From: an uncultured Acidimicrobiales bacterium
Lineage (GTDB): Bacteria > Actinomycetota > Acidimicrobiia > Acidimicrobiales > CATQHL01
NCBI GenBank assembly: GCA_958295925.1
Contig: CATQHL010000001.1
Location: forward strand, 691,931-755,930
Reading direction: 5' to 3'
Length of the DNA: 64,000 nt
Shown here: positions 26,156-36,099 of the stretch, in pieces
Position numbering within the stretch: position 1 is the stretch's first letter
Layout of the letters: every line of letters starts with the position of its first letter
Position numbers and translations under genes: made by a program
Notes under the pieces: model-generated
The model's input: only the letters and a program-made list of their open reading frames with translations
What the model was told of the DNA's origin: nothing
The model's database searches: none

Positions 26156-27373
26156 TTAAGGCAGCGTCACCTCTGGCAGGGGGTGGCGGAACAGCGCCGC
26201 AGCGTTGAGGTGCGTGAGGTTCGCAACAGCCTCCAGCGGCAGGTGGCCAAGCATCTCCTCGAGGCTGTCCTGGCATCCTGGCCAGGTGCTGTCGGCGTGG
26301 GGGTAGTCGGTCTCCACCATCACGTGCGACTCGTTCAGCTCCACAACGGCGTCGATGCTCGAGGGGTCGCTGATGGTGCAATACCACACGTTTCTCAACA
26401 GCAGTTCGTGCGGTCCCGGCTCCCCGCTGGGCCAGCTCTGGCGCCCGTGCCCCGACACTTCCATCTGATGCCTGATCCGGTCGTACATGGTCGGCACCCA
26501 TCCGCACCCGCCCTCGGCGAGGGCGATCTTGATGTTCGGAAAGCGAAGGGCGACCTGAGACCACACCCACTCGGCGGCAGCCACGTAGGCGTGCATCTGA
26601 AACAGGGTGGCGCGCACCGCCAGATGCGGGCCCTGCTCGTCCTGGGGCATCCAGTGCCCTGACGACCCTGTGTGCAGGCAGATTACGGTCTCCGTCTCCT
26701 CGCATGCCGCCAGCACCGGATCCCACCAGCGGTCGTGGATGGAGGGCAGCCCGATGAAGGAAGGGTTCTCCGGCAGCGTCACGGCTACGAATCCCCGCTC
26801 TGCGTTGCGACGGATCTCAGCCGCGCCGATGGCTGCATCCGGCAGCCAGGTAATGCCCATGGGAATGATCCGATCCGGGTACGAGCCCCACCACTCCTCG
26901 TGTATCCAGTCGTTGAAAGCTCGAGTGGCCGCCAGCCCCAGCGCAGGGTCGGAGCAGTCCGAGTAGACCCTGCCGCAAAACCCTGTGATGACCGACGGAA
27001 AGCAAAGGGAAGCCCAAATCCCGCCCAGGTCCATGTCTTTGACGCGCTCGTGGATGTCCCACGCCCCGCGCCGCATGTCGGAGAAGCGGGCGGGCTCAAA
27101 CGTCACGTCGTCCCGGTCTGCTCTTCCTACCTGGGCGTTGAGGCCAAGCTGCTCGTAGCTCTTGTTGTCGAACACCCACATCTGCGAGCCGTCGTCGTTC
27201 TCCACCACCCTGGGCGCACGGTCGGCCAGGGCTGAGGGCATCCGCCCCTCGAACAACCAGGGAGGCTCCACGAGGTGATCGTCCACTGAGATGAGCGTGC
27301 AGCGCACCTGCTGAGCGGGCGGATCGGGAAGCAGCATCGGGCTGGGGGGTTCGTTGATGTCAACGACGCTCAC
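26156..27373 (-). CDS. Amidohydrolase-2 family metal-dependent hydrolase
   Basis: A 405-residue TIM-barrel protein. It shows the N-terminal ISVDDHLVEPP, a central CLHTGSSGHWMP, KIALAEGGCGWVP and the C-terminal MVETDYPHADSTWPG, the layout of the amidohydrolase-2 (ACMSD-like) family common in Actinomycetota. Members hydrolyse or decarboxylate varied organic acids, so the substrate cannot be named. The leading 25 residues are Pro-rich and not conserved. It lies between the aconitase and isocitrate lyase genes; a pathway link is unproven. Confidence 0.85.
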   Translation of the reverse strand: MSVVDINEPPSPMLLPDPPAQQVRCTLISVDDHLVEPPWLFEGRMPSALADRAPRVVENDDGSQMWVFDNKSYEQLGLNAQVGRADRDDVTFEPARFSDMRRGAWDIHERVKDMDLGGIWASLCFPSVITGFCGRVYSDCSDPALGLAATRAFNDWIHEEWWGSYPDRIIPMGITWLPDAAIGAAEIRRNAERGFVAVTLPENPSFIGLPSIHDRWWDPVLAACEETETVICLHTGSSGHWMPQDEQGPHLAVRATLFQMHAYVAAAEWVWSQVALRFPNIKIALAEGGCGWVPTMYDRIRHQMEVSGHGRQSWPSGEPGPHELLLRNVWYCTISDPSSIDAVVELNESHVMVETDYPHADSTWPGCQDSLEEMLGHLPLEAVANLTHLNAAALFRHPLPEVTLP

Positions 27374-27417
27374 GAACCAAACCCTAGACGCCCGACAAGC
27401 ACATGTACGCCAACGAG

Positions 27418-27520
27418 CCGATGTTTGTCCACCAATCCCGCTGGACGCCCACCTAGCCGATGGACAGCCACCAATCCCGCTGAATGCCCACCTAGCCGAT
27501 GGACAGCCGCCGAGCCCGCT
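27418..27520 (+). repeat. 39-bp tandem repeat, about 2.6 copies
   Basis: Units start at 27418, 27457 and 27496 with CCGATG and share CCACCAATCCCGCTG and GCCCACCTAG. The array fills the gap between the amidohydrolase start and the aceA stop. An ORF runs through it on the plus strand, but its repeated protein has no coding support. Confidence 0.85.
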
Positions 27521-29840
27521 AGTCGGCCAACGAGCCGCCTTGTATGAGGTCTTCCATCACCTCGTCGCTTCCCAGCAGATTTGAGACGACATCCTCGTTC
27601 ACATCGGCCACGATGATTTCACCCACCTCCTCAGAGACCGCCTCAAAAAGCCCCATCCTGTGCATGCTCGTCGTCTGGAGGCGGTTGTCCTCGGTGGGCG
27701 TCAGGTAGTGCACAGAGACCGCCTTGTAGCGGGCAATCAGGAACAGGTGCATCAGCAGCATCAGGCGCTTGCGGCGAATCTCCGGCCAAAGCGTGTTCTG
27801 ATCCCTGACCGAGAGGATCGCCCTGCCTCGGCGATCCTTGATGACGGCGAAGATCACGTTCGCGAGGATGTCCTCACCGCCGACGACCTGCAGCTCGAGG
27901 ACTTCCGAACCGGCCGAGTAGGGGCGCAGCCGCGCCCGGAGCCCCAGTGGAACGGACTCCTCGAAAAGACCCTCGGGGAGCTGGATTGCGTGGTGAGCCG
28001 ACCAGGACTCAAGCCACACCTCGAGGGTATTGATTGGGAACTCGGTGTGAACAAGGTGCTGGTACTGGGTGGAGCCCCTGCCCATGGCGCGTGTGGTTGC
28101 CGTGCGTCCTGTCGAAGCCATCAAGGCGGCGTCGAGGCGTGGGCCGCCGACCAGCGTCTGAGGGGTTCGATACGGGGAGTCCACCAGCCGAAGGCGGCGC
28201 TGAACCTTTGCCAGCGCAAGCATTCCCTCCTGCTGAAGGCCGGTCGCCAGTTCCTCCGCAGCCATCCCGTCGACCTGGTGGCCGCCGTATGTGATGAAGT
28301 TGAAGACGTAGCCCATCCTCCCCAGCTCCTCCGGGAATGAGCGCATCTCATCTTCGGTCAAGCCGGTGGTGTCCCAGTTGAACGACGGGGAGAGGTTGTA
28401 CGCCAGCATCTTGTTTGGGTAGACGGCGTGGATGGCGTCGGCGAACACTCGCGCCTCAGTCAGATCGGCGGTCTTCGTCTCCATCCAGACGATGTCGCAG
28501 AATGGCGCGGCGGCCAGCGACTTGGCGATCCCGTACTCAATGCCGCTTCGAATCTGAAGGAACCCCTCTGGTGTCATGGTGGGCGCAGGGTCCCAGGAGA
28601 CGTCCAGCCCCAGCTCGTCTGCCCTTCTGCGCACGTCGTGGGCGCTGGACGCTGCAGCGAATTCCTGCCACGCCCTTACGCCAAATTCCTTGCCGTCGTA
28701 ATCGAACGTCTCGCCCTCCTCTATGCGTGACGCGAGCTGCTCGGCCACGGCTTCGGAGTACGTGGTCAGCCCTGCGGCGGCTTCCCAGGCGGTCACCAAG
28801 GCGTCGGCCACCGTGTCGACGGTGAAGGTGGTGCTTGGCTGGGTGGAGGCGAAATGCTCCGCGGTGGCCTTCTCTATCACCCTCAGCACCCCGGAGCGCT
28901 CCAGCCAGGCCTCCGCCGTCCTGTAACTCTCCGGGGGGGTGGAGTAGAGCAGATGCCCGAACACGCCGTCAACCCCCGCGTCGTGAAGAAGCTTCAGGGC
29001 GGTGAGGTAAGTCGTCTTATATGTGGGGATGGCGAGGTTGGTGGCGCCGAGAATAAACGGCTGGTCTCGCTCGTCCTCGCCGCCGTGCAGAAAACTGGCC
29101 GCCTCTGCGTCGGTCCTGGCCACGATGATGCCCGCCACGCCCATCACGTCGAGTTGGAAGCGGGCGGCGTTTAGTCGCTTGATCTGCTCGTCGCAGGGCA
29201 CGAGGACCTTTCCCGCCTGGTGCCCGCACTTCTTCTGGCCGGGCTTTTGATCTTCAATGTGGTAGCCAGGCACGCCGACCTCCACGAACCTTCGGATGAG
29301 GTTGCGAACATGGGCGTCGCCCCCGTGACCGGTGTCGGCGTCCGCGACAATGAACGGCGAGTAGTCCACCCTGGGGGTGGTGGCCCTCTCCTGCCTGCTC
29401 ATTCTGGAGCGGGCGAATCGCTGGTTCCGGTCGGCAGTCAGCAAGGCCCGGACGATTACGGCGGCCTCGTCGGGCACGTTGCCCAGGGGGTAGCTGGCCA
29501 AGTCGGGGCCGGGGTCTTCCAGCGACGTGCCCTTGGCGGAGGTCGCCCAGCCCCCCAGGTAGATGCCCTCTACGCCCGCCCGCTTCATGGCCACCGCCTG
29601 ACCTGGGGAATATGGGCCGAACGTGGTGATGCTGCGACGCTCCTCGAACAGGCGTCGGAGTCGTTCGTAGAACTTCTCGGCGGCTTGCCGAGCGATGCCG
29701 TAGTCCTGGATGATGCTTCCCCGCTGCTCAGCGACCTGGCGGGCCGAGTAGAGACGGGTCAGACCGTCGAAGCGGGGGGCGTCCATCCACTCTCGGGTGG
29801 CCTGGACTTCGACTTCGAAGGCTGTCTGCGGAGTTGACAT
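27519..29840 (-). CDS. aceA: Isocitrate lyase, long ICL2-type
   Basis: A 773-residue enzyme that splits isocitrate into glyoxylate and succinate. The catalytic [13 protein letters not shown] motif is intact; [20 protein letters not shown] and [10 protein letters not shown] are also typical. The length, with a long insertion and an extra C-terminal domain after about residue 600, matches the ICL2/AceAb form, in which the C-terminal domain binds acetyl-CoA and activates the enzyme. It is divergent from glcB with a 228-bp shared upstream region, the expected partner for the shunt. Confidence 0.93.
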   Translation of the reverse strand: MSTPQTAFEVEVQATREWMDAPRFDGLTRLYSARQVAEQRGSIIQDYGIARQAAEKFYERLRRLFEERRSITTFGPYSPGQAVAMKRAGVEGIYLGGWATSAKGTSLEDPGPDLASYPLGNVPDEAAVIVRALLTADRNQRFARSRMSRQERATTPRVDYSPFIVADADTGHGGDAHVRNLIRRFVEVGVPGYHIEDQKPGQKKCGHQAGKVLVPCDEQIKRLNAARFQLDVMGVAGIIVARTDAEAASFLHGGEDERDQPFILGATNLAIPTYKTTYLTALKLLHDAGVDGVFGHLLYSTPPESYRTAEAWLERSGVLRVIEKATAEHFASTQPSTTFTVDTVADALVTAWEAAAGLTTYSEAVAEQLASRIEEGETFDYDGKEFGVRAWQEFAAASSAHDVRRRADELGLDVSWDPAPTMTPEGFLQIRSGIEYGIAKSLAAAPFCDIVWMETKTADLTEARVFADAIHAVYPNKMLAYNLSPSFNWDTTGLTEDEMRSFPEELGRMGYVFNFITYGGHQVDGMAAEELATGLQQEGMLALAKVQRRLRLVDSPYRTPQTLVGGPRLDAALMASTGRTATTRAMGRGSTQYQHLVHTEFPINTLEVWLESWSAHHAIQLPEGLFEESVPLGLRARLRPYSAGSEVLELQVVGGEDILANVIFAVIKDRRGRAILSVRDQNTLWPEIRRKRLMLLMHLFLIARYKAVSVHYLTPTEDNRLQTTSMHRMGLFEAVSEEVGEIIVADVNEDVVSNLLGSDEVMEDLIQGGSLAD

Positions 29841-30068
29841 GCGGGATTCCTATTGTGCGTATTGTGCGGAATTCGGGGGGTTTAGGTTCTACCGCTGCTG
29901 GCCGGCGCCAGGTTCTGCCTTTACCCTGGTCTTTTGCTGCTTGACGGTTTGCGCTGCGCGACCTGCGCGTATTCTGAACGCAGACTTTAAAGTGGTCTAG
30001 TCGGCCTGAAGAGGCCAACAGAGTCCTACCGGAGACATCAGCGAGCACATTTCGCTAGGAGGACATCA
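29841..30068. promoter_or_regulatory. Shared upstream region of aceA and glcB
   Basis: The 228 bp between divergent glyoxylate-shunt genes holds a 9-bp direct repeat TATTGTGCG (29851-29868) near the aceA start and a palindrome ACTTTAAAGT (29984-29993) on the glcB side. A strong AGGAGG ribosome-binding site at 30057-30062 is six bases before the glcB ATG. Promoter boxes are not convincing. The repeats are candidate regulator sites. Confidence 0.5.
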
Positions 30069-32237
30069 ATGATAGACAACCGACTTGAGATTGCAGCGCC
30101 GCTGGCCGAATTCGTGGCGCGTGACCTGGCACCGGGCTCGGGAATTGAGCCGGAGCGGTTCTGGAACTCCCTCGCTGGAATCATCGAATCCCTAGCCCCT
30201 CGTGTGCGCTCCCTGCTTGAGGTGCGCAGCAGCCTGCAGGCAAAGATCGACGAGCGCTGCCGGCTGCTTCAAGGCCAACCCGTGGACACCTCCGCAGAGG
30301 AGTCGTTCCTGCGCTCCATCGGCTACCTCGTCCCCGAACCTGACGCCGTTCAAATAACCACAAGCAACGTCGACCCGGAAATCGCCCTGGTAGCCGGGCC
30401 TCAGCTGGTGGTGCCGGTGAGCAACGCCCGCTACGCCCTGAACGCCGCCAACGCCCGCTGGGGCAGCCTGTACGACGCCCTCTACGGAACAGACGTGATC
30501 CCCGAAAGCGGCGGCTGCGAGCGGGGCCCGACGTACAACCCTCGGCGCGGGGAGCGGGTGATCGCGTATGCGCGAGACCTGCTCGACTGGCATTTCCCGC
30601 TTTCGGCCGGCTCGCATTCGGAGGCGACCGGGTATCTGATAAGCGGGGGTGCCGCGATCGTGGCCATGCGCGACGGGACGACGGCTCGGCTGGCCGAGCC
30701 AGGGCAGTTCGCCGGGTACGTCGGGGAACCCTCCCACCCGAAGGCGCTGCTGCTCAGAAAGCACGGCCTGACCATCGAGATCCTCATCGACGCCAAGCAT
30801 CCGGTGGGTTCCAGCGACCCCGCAGGGGTGAGCGACGTCCGCATCGAGGCTGCCCTGACCACAATCATGGACCTCGAGGATTCTGTGGCCACAGTGGACG
30901 CGGAGGACAAGGCTCTTGCCTATCGCAACTGGCTGGGGCTGATGCGTGGCGACCTCGAGGCTGCGTTCACCAAGGGGGGGAGCAGCGTCATCCGCAGGCT
31001 GAACACCGACAGCGAGTACGTGCTTGCGAACGGGCAGGCCGGCACCCTTCGGCGACTCAGCGTGATGCTGGTTCGGATCGTTGGGCTGGCGCTGGAGACC
31101 GGGAGCGTCCGCTTCGAAGGCAGCCCTGTCCCCGAAATGCTGCTCGACGCAGCCCTCGCCGCCTGGTGCGCGCTGGAAAACACGACCAACAGCCGCTCCG
31201 GGTCGGTGTATGTCGTGTGCCCGAAGCTGCACGGCCCCGACGAGGTGGCGCTTGCGTGCGACCTGCTCGAGCGGGTGGAGTCGGCGCTTGGCATGGAGCC
31301 GCTCACGCTCAAGATGGGAATCATGGACGAGGAGCGGCGGACGTCGCTGAACCTTGCGGCGTGCCTGGCGGAGGCGTCAGCGCGGGTGGTTTTTATCAAC
31401 ACCGGATTCCTGGACAGGACGGGCGACGAGATCCACACCAGCATGGAAACCGGGCCGATGATCCCGAAGGACGAGATGAAGACCTCGAAGTGGCTCGCCA
31501 CCTACGAAGACCTGAACGTGTCAGTGGGCTTGGCTGCCGGGTTGCGTGGACGAGGGCAAATCGGAAAAGGCATGTGGGCGCGCCCAGAGGACATGGCTGC
31601 AATGCTTGCCGAGAAGGTTGCCCATCCCCTCTCGGGGGCGTCTACGGCCTGGGTGCCGTCGCCCACCGCTGCGGTGCTTCACGCCCTGCACTACCTGGAA
31701 GTGGACGTGGAGGCTCGGACAGAGGCGCTGCTGGCGGCTGTTGAGGACGGCTCCTCCAACGGGACGCCCTCCAAGCTGGGAATGCTGGAAATTCCCGTGC
31801 TGCCGCCGGGCCGTCAATTGGGGGCCGATGAGATTCAGAATGAGTTGGAGAACAACCTCCAGGGCATCCTGGGATACGTGTCACGCTGGGTGGGGATGGG
31901 GGTGGGTTGCTCCAAGGTGCCGAACATCGCCGGGGTGGCGCTGATGGAAGACCGAGCCACCCTTCGAATCTCCTCTCAGCACGTGGCCAACTGGCTGCAT
32001 CACGGCATCGTCACTGAAGACCTGGTACGCCGCACGATGAAGCGGATGGCCGAGGTGGTCGACGCCCAGAACGAGTGGGAGGACGGCTACCACCCGATGG
32101 CGCCCGACTTCGACGACAGCATTCCCTTCCAGGCTGCAGCCGCCCTGGTGTTCGAAGGCAGAGCCCAGCCCAACGGCTACACGGAGCGAATCCTTGGCCG
32201 CTTTCGCCTTGCGATGAAGTCCGCCCTTGGGGGCTAG
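30069..32237 (+). CDS. glcB: Malate synthase G
   Basis: A 722-residue enzyme condensing glyoxylate with acetyl-CoA to malate. Family features include ARWGSLYDALYGTDVIPE, IEAALTTIMDLEDSVATVDAEDK, TGFLDRTGDEIHTSMETGP and GRGQIGKGMWARPEDMA. The length is normal for the monomeric G form. It has a strong ribosome-binding site and starts at 30069. It completes the glyoxylate shunt with aceA across the shared intergenic region. Confidence 0.96.
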   Translation: MIDNRLEIAAPLAEFVARDLAPGSGIEPERFWNSLAGIIESLAPRVRSLLEVRSSLQAKIDERCRLLQGQPVDTSAEESFLRSIGYLVPEPDAVQITTSNVDPEIALVAGPQLVVPVSNARYALNAANARWGSLYDALYGTDVIPESGGCERGPTYNPRRGERVIAYARDLLDWHFPLSAGSHSEATGYLISGGAAIVAMRDGTTARLAEPGQFAGYVGEPSHPKALLLRKHGLTIEILIDAKHPVGSSDPAGVSDVRIEAALTTIMDLEDSVATVDAEDKALAYRNWLGLMRGDLEAAFTKGGSSVIRRLNTDSEYVLANGQAGTLRRLSVMLVRIVGLALETGSVRFEGSPVPEMLLDAALAAWCALENTTNSRSGSVYVVCPKLHGPDEVALACDLLERVESALGMEPLTLKMGIMDEERRTSLNLAACLAEASARVVFINTGFLDRTGDEIHTSMETGPMIPKDEMKTSKWLATYEDLNVSVGLAAGLRGRGQIGKGMWARPEDMAAMLAEKVAHPLSGASTAWVPSPTAAVLHALHYLEVDVEARTEALLAAVEDGSSNGTPSKLGMLEIPVLPPGRQLGADEIQNELENNLQGILGYVSRWVGMGVGCSKVPNIAGVALMEDRATLRISSQHVANWLHHGIVTEDLVRRTMKRMAEVVDAQNEWEDGYHPMAPDFDDSIPFQAAAALVFEGRAQPNGYTERILGRFRLAMKSALGG

Positions 32238-32238
32238 G

Positions 32239-32288
32239 CGAGGCCGAAGCGAGGCCGAAGCGAGGCCGACTTTCCTTGTCGGTGCCTT
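32239..32288 (+). terminator. 11-bp triplet repeat and hairpin after glcB
   Basis: GCGAGGCCGAA or a near copy occurs three times in tandem (32239, 32250, 32261). The last copy forms AGGCCGAC, loop TTTCCTT, GTCGGTGCCT, an imperfect hairpin and likely terminator. From 32289 to 32584 I see no gene; the segment is more AT-rich and ends with the ribosome-binding site (AAAGGA) of the next gene. Confidence 0.55.
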
Positions 32289-32584
32289 TACATGTTGTGA
32301 AATAGCATAGGATGTTCTGATATCAGTAGGATTTGCCATCTTCTGAATTAGTGCCTATTGCCAGGAATTCGCCAAAATTGTTGCGAATGACGATTCAACC
32401 CTGTAAGATGCGGGTATGATGGCAGCCCGCACGGGTGAACGGCACGGATGATTGGCCAAGCGAGAGTTCGCCACCGACCGACCGAGACCCCGGGCCGCCT
32501 TGCCTTCCCCCTGCCTCCCCCTAGTCGCCCCGTCCTGCGGAGCCTCCCCGAAAAATCCCAATTCGCAGAAAGGAACAGATCAGC

Positions 32585-33574
32585 ATGAACCTCTCCAATG
32601 GGGCATTGCTAGGGGCGATTATCGGAACCTTCGCCGTCCAGATGACGATTTTGACCACGGTAATGATGCACTTCTACCGCGACCTCCGAACGCAAATTAA
32701 AGAAACCCGAAGGGAGCTCAAGGCCGAAATCGCGGGCACCAACAGCCGAATCGACGCAACCCGCGCCGAACTCAAAGCTGAAATCGCAGACACCCGAACA
32801 GAGCTAAAAGCCGAAATCGCAGGCACCAGAAAGGAGCTCAAGGCTGAAATCTCAGACACCCGAACAGAGCTCAAAGCCGAAATCTCAGACACCCGAACAG
32901 AGCTCAAAGCCGAAATCTCAGACACCAACGGCCGAATCGACGCAACCCGCACCGAGCTCCAGACCGACAACGCCGCCACACGAAAGGAACTCAACGACGG
33001 CATGAACACCACACGCACAGAGATCAAAACCGGCAACGCCGCCACACGAAAAGAGCTCAACGACGGCATGAACACCACACGCACAGAGATCAAAACCGAA
33101 ATCTCAGACACCCGAACAGAACTCAAAGCCGAAATCTCAGACACCAACAGCCGAATCGACGCAACCCGCAGCGAACTCCAGACCGGCAACGCCGCCACAC
33201 GAAAAGAGCTCAACGACGGCATGAACACCACACGCACAGAGCTTCAGGCCGGCAACGCCGCAGCCAACAAGCGAATCGACCGACTAGCAGAGCAATTTGT
33301 TGAGATGTCAAGACAAATCGTTTCAATAGCCGAAACTGTCGGAGAACTCAAGGGCATGCTCCTTGCCAGATTGGGCCTCAGAACAAGCGACAACCGCGAC
33401 CCCGAAGCACCAGAACCCAACCCACACGCGAATACCCCCACAGCGGCAACCTCAGTCGGGCAATCAGCCGACGCAGAACGATCTCCCGGAGTTTCCAACC
33501 AAGAGGACGACAATCCGTCTTCGATTACCGAATCAAACCCGGCTGCAGTCCGCTCAGATACGCAGGCCGCATAG
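32585..33574 (+). CDS. Membrane-anchored long coiled-coil protein with 11-residue repeats
   Basis: 329 residues. A single N-terminal transmembrane helix (about residues 8-29, LLGAIIGTFAVQMTILTTVM) is followed by about 200 residues of repeats with an 11-residue period, such as TRTELKAEISD and TRKELNDGMNT, ending near residue 255. A last conserved-looking helix (RLAEQFVEMSRQIVSIAE) leads into a polar, Pro/Ser-rich tail. The 33-bp DNA repeats are nearly identical, so the copy number could change by recombination without losing frame. Eleven-residue periods give right-handed coiled coils, as in some surface or membrane-associated rods. I do not recognise a named family. It lies at the edge of the accessory region. 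Confidence 0.8.
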   Translation: MNLSNGALLGAIIGTFAVQMTILTTVMMHFYRDLRTQIKETRRELKAEIAGTNSRIDATRAELKAEIADTRTELKAEIAGTRKELKAEISDTRTELKAEISDTRTELKAEISDTNGRIDATRTELQTDNAATRKELNDGMNTTRTEIKTGNAATRKELNDGMNTTRTEIKTEISDTRTELKAEISDTNSRIDATRSELQTGNAATRKELNDGMNTTRTELQAGNAAANKRIDRLAEQFVEMSRQIVSIAETVGELKGMLLARLGLRTSDNRDPEAPEPNPHANTPTAATSVGQSADAERSPGVSNQEDDNPSSITESNPAAVRSDTQAA

Positions 33575-33667
33575 GCCTCTCATCCGAACCACTCGCCCGA
33601 AACCGCAAACTTGCCTTAGCCGCAGCAACCCTTGCCCAGACGGGCAGGCGCCCGGATGCCAAAATGA

Positions 33668-34090
33668 ACGGGCGCACCCTGCTCTTATCTACGACTGGAT
33701 GTTCTGCCAAAGAACTACGCCCGACAAACTCTCGACAAGCAACGTCTAGGCCCACGCATTTCCGACACGTATCACGCCTGGCGGGCAGTAACGCCCCCCC
33801 CCCCCCCCAGATTCACACTCCCCACGACGGCATACGCCGATGTCGCAGGCTTTTGCAAGAGCGTCGACTTTGATGAGGTTCGCAGACACAAACTCGTGCT
33901 GACTCCCGGCCGCTACGTAGGCGTGCCGCCGCAGGAAGATGACGGCGAGCCTTACGAAGAGAAAATGACGAGACTAGCGGCCCAGTGGAGAGAGCATCAG
34001 GCCGAGTCCGCAAGGTTGGATGCAGTGATCGCAGCAAATCTGGAACTTCTTGGGTTTGGGGCGACCGATGATGAAATTGGCTCACAATGA
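33668..34090 (+). pseudogene. hsdM: Type I restriction methylase HsdM remnant
   Basis: The frame open from 33668 encodes two HsdM pieces joined: [18 protein letters not shown], from the helical region ahead of the methylase core, then [10 protein letters not shown] and [20 protein letters not shown], from the C-terminus. The catalytic middle (DPAxGSG and NPPF motifs) is absent, and no start codon lies in frame before 33896, so this is a dead fragment. A run of 15 C at the junction side encodes PPPPP in frame. It precedes an hsdS remnant, the normal type I gene order. Confidence 0.8.
33794..33808 (+). repeat. Homopolymer C15 inside the hsdM remnant
   Basis: Fifteen consecutive C in the hsdM fragment; at this length the flanking HsdM-like segments are in one frame. 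Tracts of this length are slippage-prone and known to drive phase variation, but here the gene is already deleted internally. Confidence 0.9.
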
Positions 34091-34240
34091 GACGCAAGCC
34101 ACGTAGCGTCTCACGAAACGCTGAAAATGAGACACAAGCCTGTCTTGCGTAACATAATGAGACACAAAATCCGTAGCGTCTCACGAAACGCCGAAAATGA
34201 GACACAAATCAGTCTCTCGGTCACCCCATGAGACGCCTGC
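34086..34240 (+). repeat. 70-bp-period repeat array, copy A
   Basis: A 40-bp element (34086-34125), a 30-bp element (34126-34155), a second 40-bp element (34156-34195) and a partial unit follow each other; all begin AATGAGACRCAA. The first 40-mer contains a perfect inverted repeat TGAGACGC, 10 bases, GCGTCTCA. A close relative lies at 38906-39085, so the pair brackets the hsdS-to-fic segment in direct orientation. Confidence 0.85.
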
Positions 34241-35555
34241 GCCCTTGGTTAGCCGAATCCACCAGCCCTCTTTCTTCTGGAAGCCCGCGACTGGGCAATC
34301 CTTCCGACGAGAATTCGGAATCGGAAGGAGAGCACGGGGAATTTTGCACTTCAAACTGCACACGAAGGCTCAGCACGACTTTAGTTAGAGACACTGTGCA
34401 TCCTTCACAATTTGGCGAAGAACCCTATATTGGGCTTGAGCATATTGGTGAAGGAACATTGTCGCTCTTGGACATCGGCGCAGCAAAAGAAGTCAGTAGC
34501 GCAAAAACACGATTTCAAAGTGGCGACATCCTTTTTGGGAAACTCTTCGCAAAACTGCGTCCGGATAGCAGTAAGGCTGTTCGCCCTCATTTTCATGGCA
34601 TTTGCTCGACCGACATTTGGGTAGTTCGCCCAACTTACGGAGTCGATGCCGATTTCCTTTTTCATCTAATAGCTTCACATCAGTTTGTCAGTGTCGCGAT
34701 GATGGGATCAGAAGGCACTACAATGCCGCGGGCAAAGTGGGATCACGTCTCCAGGTTAAGAGTCAGCCTACCACCCATCTCTGAACAGCAAGAGATCGCA
34801 GAAATTCTAAGAGCCTTCGACGACAAAATAGATATGAATCGAAAGATGAATGAAACGCTCGAAGAAATGGCGCGGACGTTGTTCAAGTCGTGGTTTGTGG
34901 GCTTCGAGCCGGTACGCGCCAAAATGGAGGGCAGATGGCGTCTCGGCGAATCCCTTCCCGGCCTTCCCGCGCGTCTCTTCGATTTCTTCCCCGATCGCCT
35001 AGTCTCCTCTGAGCTGGGAGAAATTCCCGGAGGCTGGGACGTGCATAACCTCGATAGCCAACTTTCCGAACTAGTATCCGGTGCACGTCCTAAAGGTGGT
35101 GCTGTAGACAGTGGTGTCCCTAGCATTGGCGCTGAGAATGTCAACGGTCTAGGAATTTATGACTACGCGAAGGAAAAATATATTCCAGAAGAATTTTTTA
35201 ACACTAAAACGTAAAGGGGCAGAAATTCGCAAAGGGGATGCCTTGCTCTACAAAGATGGCGCAAACATCGGGCGCAAGACATATTTTGACTGCGGATTTC
35301 CGCATCTGAGGTGCGTTGTAAACGAACATGTGTTCATTCTCAGACCCCGACAAACAAAAGTTAAGGTTTATCTGTATTCTTGGCTAGATCAAAGTTGGAT
35401 GACCACGGAAATTATTGCATTAAATTCAAACTCAGCTCAGCCAGGCATAAAAAACAGGTGTACGCAATCTGCCTATGCTAGTTCCCTCTATTGAAGTGCT
35501 ATTAGAATACTATAGGAAAACCGACTGCTTTACTAAACAACTCTTCAATAACTGA
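34228..35555 (+). pseudogene. hsdS: Type I restriction specificity subunit HsdS, frameshifted
   Basis: HsdS-like sequence is spread over three frames. Frame one (34228-35214) holds the first target-recognition domain (FQSGDILFGKLFAKLRPDSS, MPRAKWDHVSRL, LPPISEQQEIAEILRAFDDK) and the central conserved helix. It then starts the second domain (LGEIPGGWDVHNLDSQLSEL, KYIPEEFFNT) and stops. Frame two continues with KGDALLYKDGANIGRKTYFD and AQPGI, and frame three with GVRNLPMLVPSIEVLLEYYR to the TGA at 35555. The breaks fall near T6 (35194) and A6 (35449). Normally HsdS gives the HsdM/HsdR complex its target sequence; with both partners truncated it is unlikely to work. The upstream 50 residues are probably not native. 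Confidence 0.85.
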
Positions 35556-35649
35556 AACAATCACGTTTACTAGTTAAGCAACGCCAAAATATGCTTCCTA
35601 GACTTTTAGGTGGAAGACTGATGTTTATGACCCCCGACAATGGATAATC

Positions 35650-36099
35650 ATGACACTACATGAATGTGCGCAAGTAATGGCCGACACAAGCAAATGGATA
35701 AGTGAAGATATATCTTGGACAAAATCTGCTGGCTATGATCATGCCCAGGAGTTCCGACAAAATGTGTTATCCGATCTAGAGTGGCAACTCACTGTTAAAG
35801 GCTGGTGGAATCCTCATGCACGAAAGTTATCGTATTCACTAATTTATAAACCTGTTGGCCGAATATTTGGATTGGATATAGGCGACATTGTCCATCACAA
35901 CCCCACATGTGAACTAGTAACGGGCTCGCACATACACAGATGGAACGAGAAAAGCAAAGACAAGATTGCCGACTCAATCTGCAACGTTGGTAGCTGGGAT
36001 CAACCTATTAAAATATGGGTACACTTTTGTTCGCTTGCAGTAATCGACCATAGAGGAAATATGGCCAAACCCACTTTACAAGAGAGGCTTTTCTTATGA
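35650..36099 (+). CDS. Uncharacterised 149-residue protein, first gene of a coupled pair
   Basis: A hydrophilic protein starting at the ATG at 35650. Notable segments are ISWTKSAGYDHAQEFRQNVL, FGLDIGDIVHHNPTCELVTG and HIHRWNEKSKDKIAD. No signal peptide or membrane segment is seen and I recognise no catalytic motif. Its stop overlaps the ATG of the next gene (ATGA at 36096-36099), so the two are translationally coupled. It lies inside a decayed type I RM locus, between the hsdS and hsdR remnants, and has a low-GC base composition. The pairing of a small protein with a DUF1828-like protein suggests a two-gene toxin-antitoxin or defence module, but the function is not established. Confidence 0.65.
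   Translation: MTLHECAQVMADTSKWISEDISWTKSAGYDHAQEFRQNVLSDLEWQLTVKGWWNPHARKLSYSLIYKPVGRIFGLDIGDIVHHNPTCELVTGSHIHRWNEKSKDKIADSICNVGSWDQPIKIWVHFCSLAVIDHRGNMAKPTLQERLFL

Noticed and set aside
27354..27584. 76-residue repeat-containing ORF in the amidohydrolase-aceA gap
   Set aside because: It only translates the 39-bp tandem repeat and ends inside aceA antisense; no ribosome-binding site or conservation signal.
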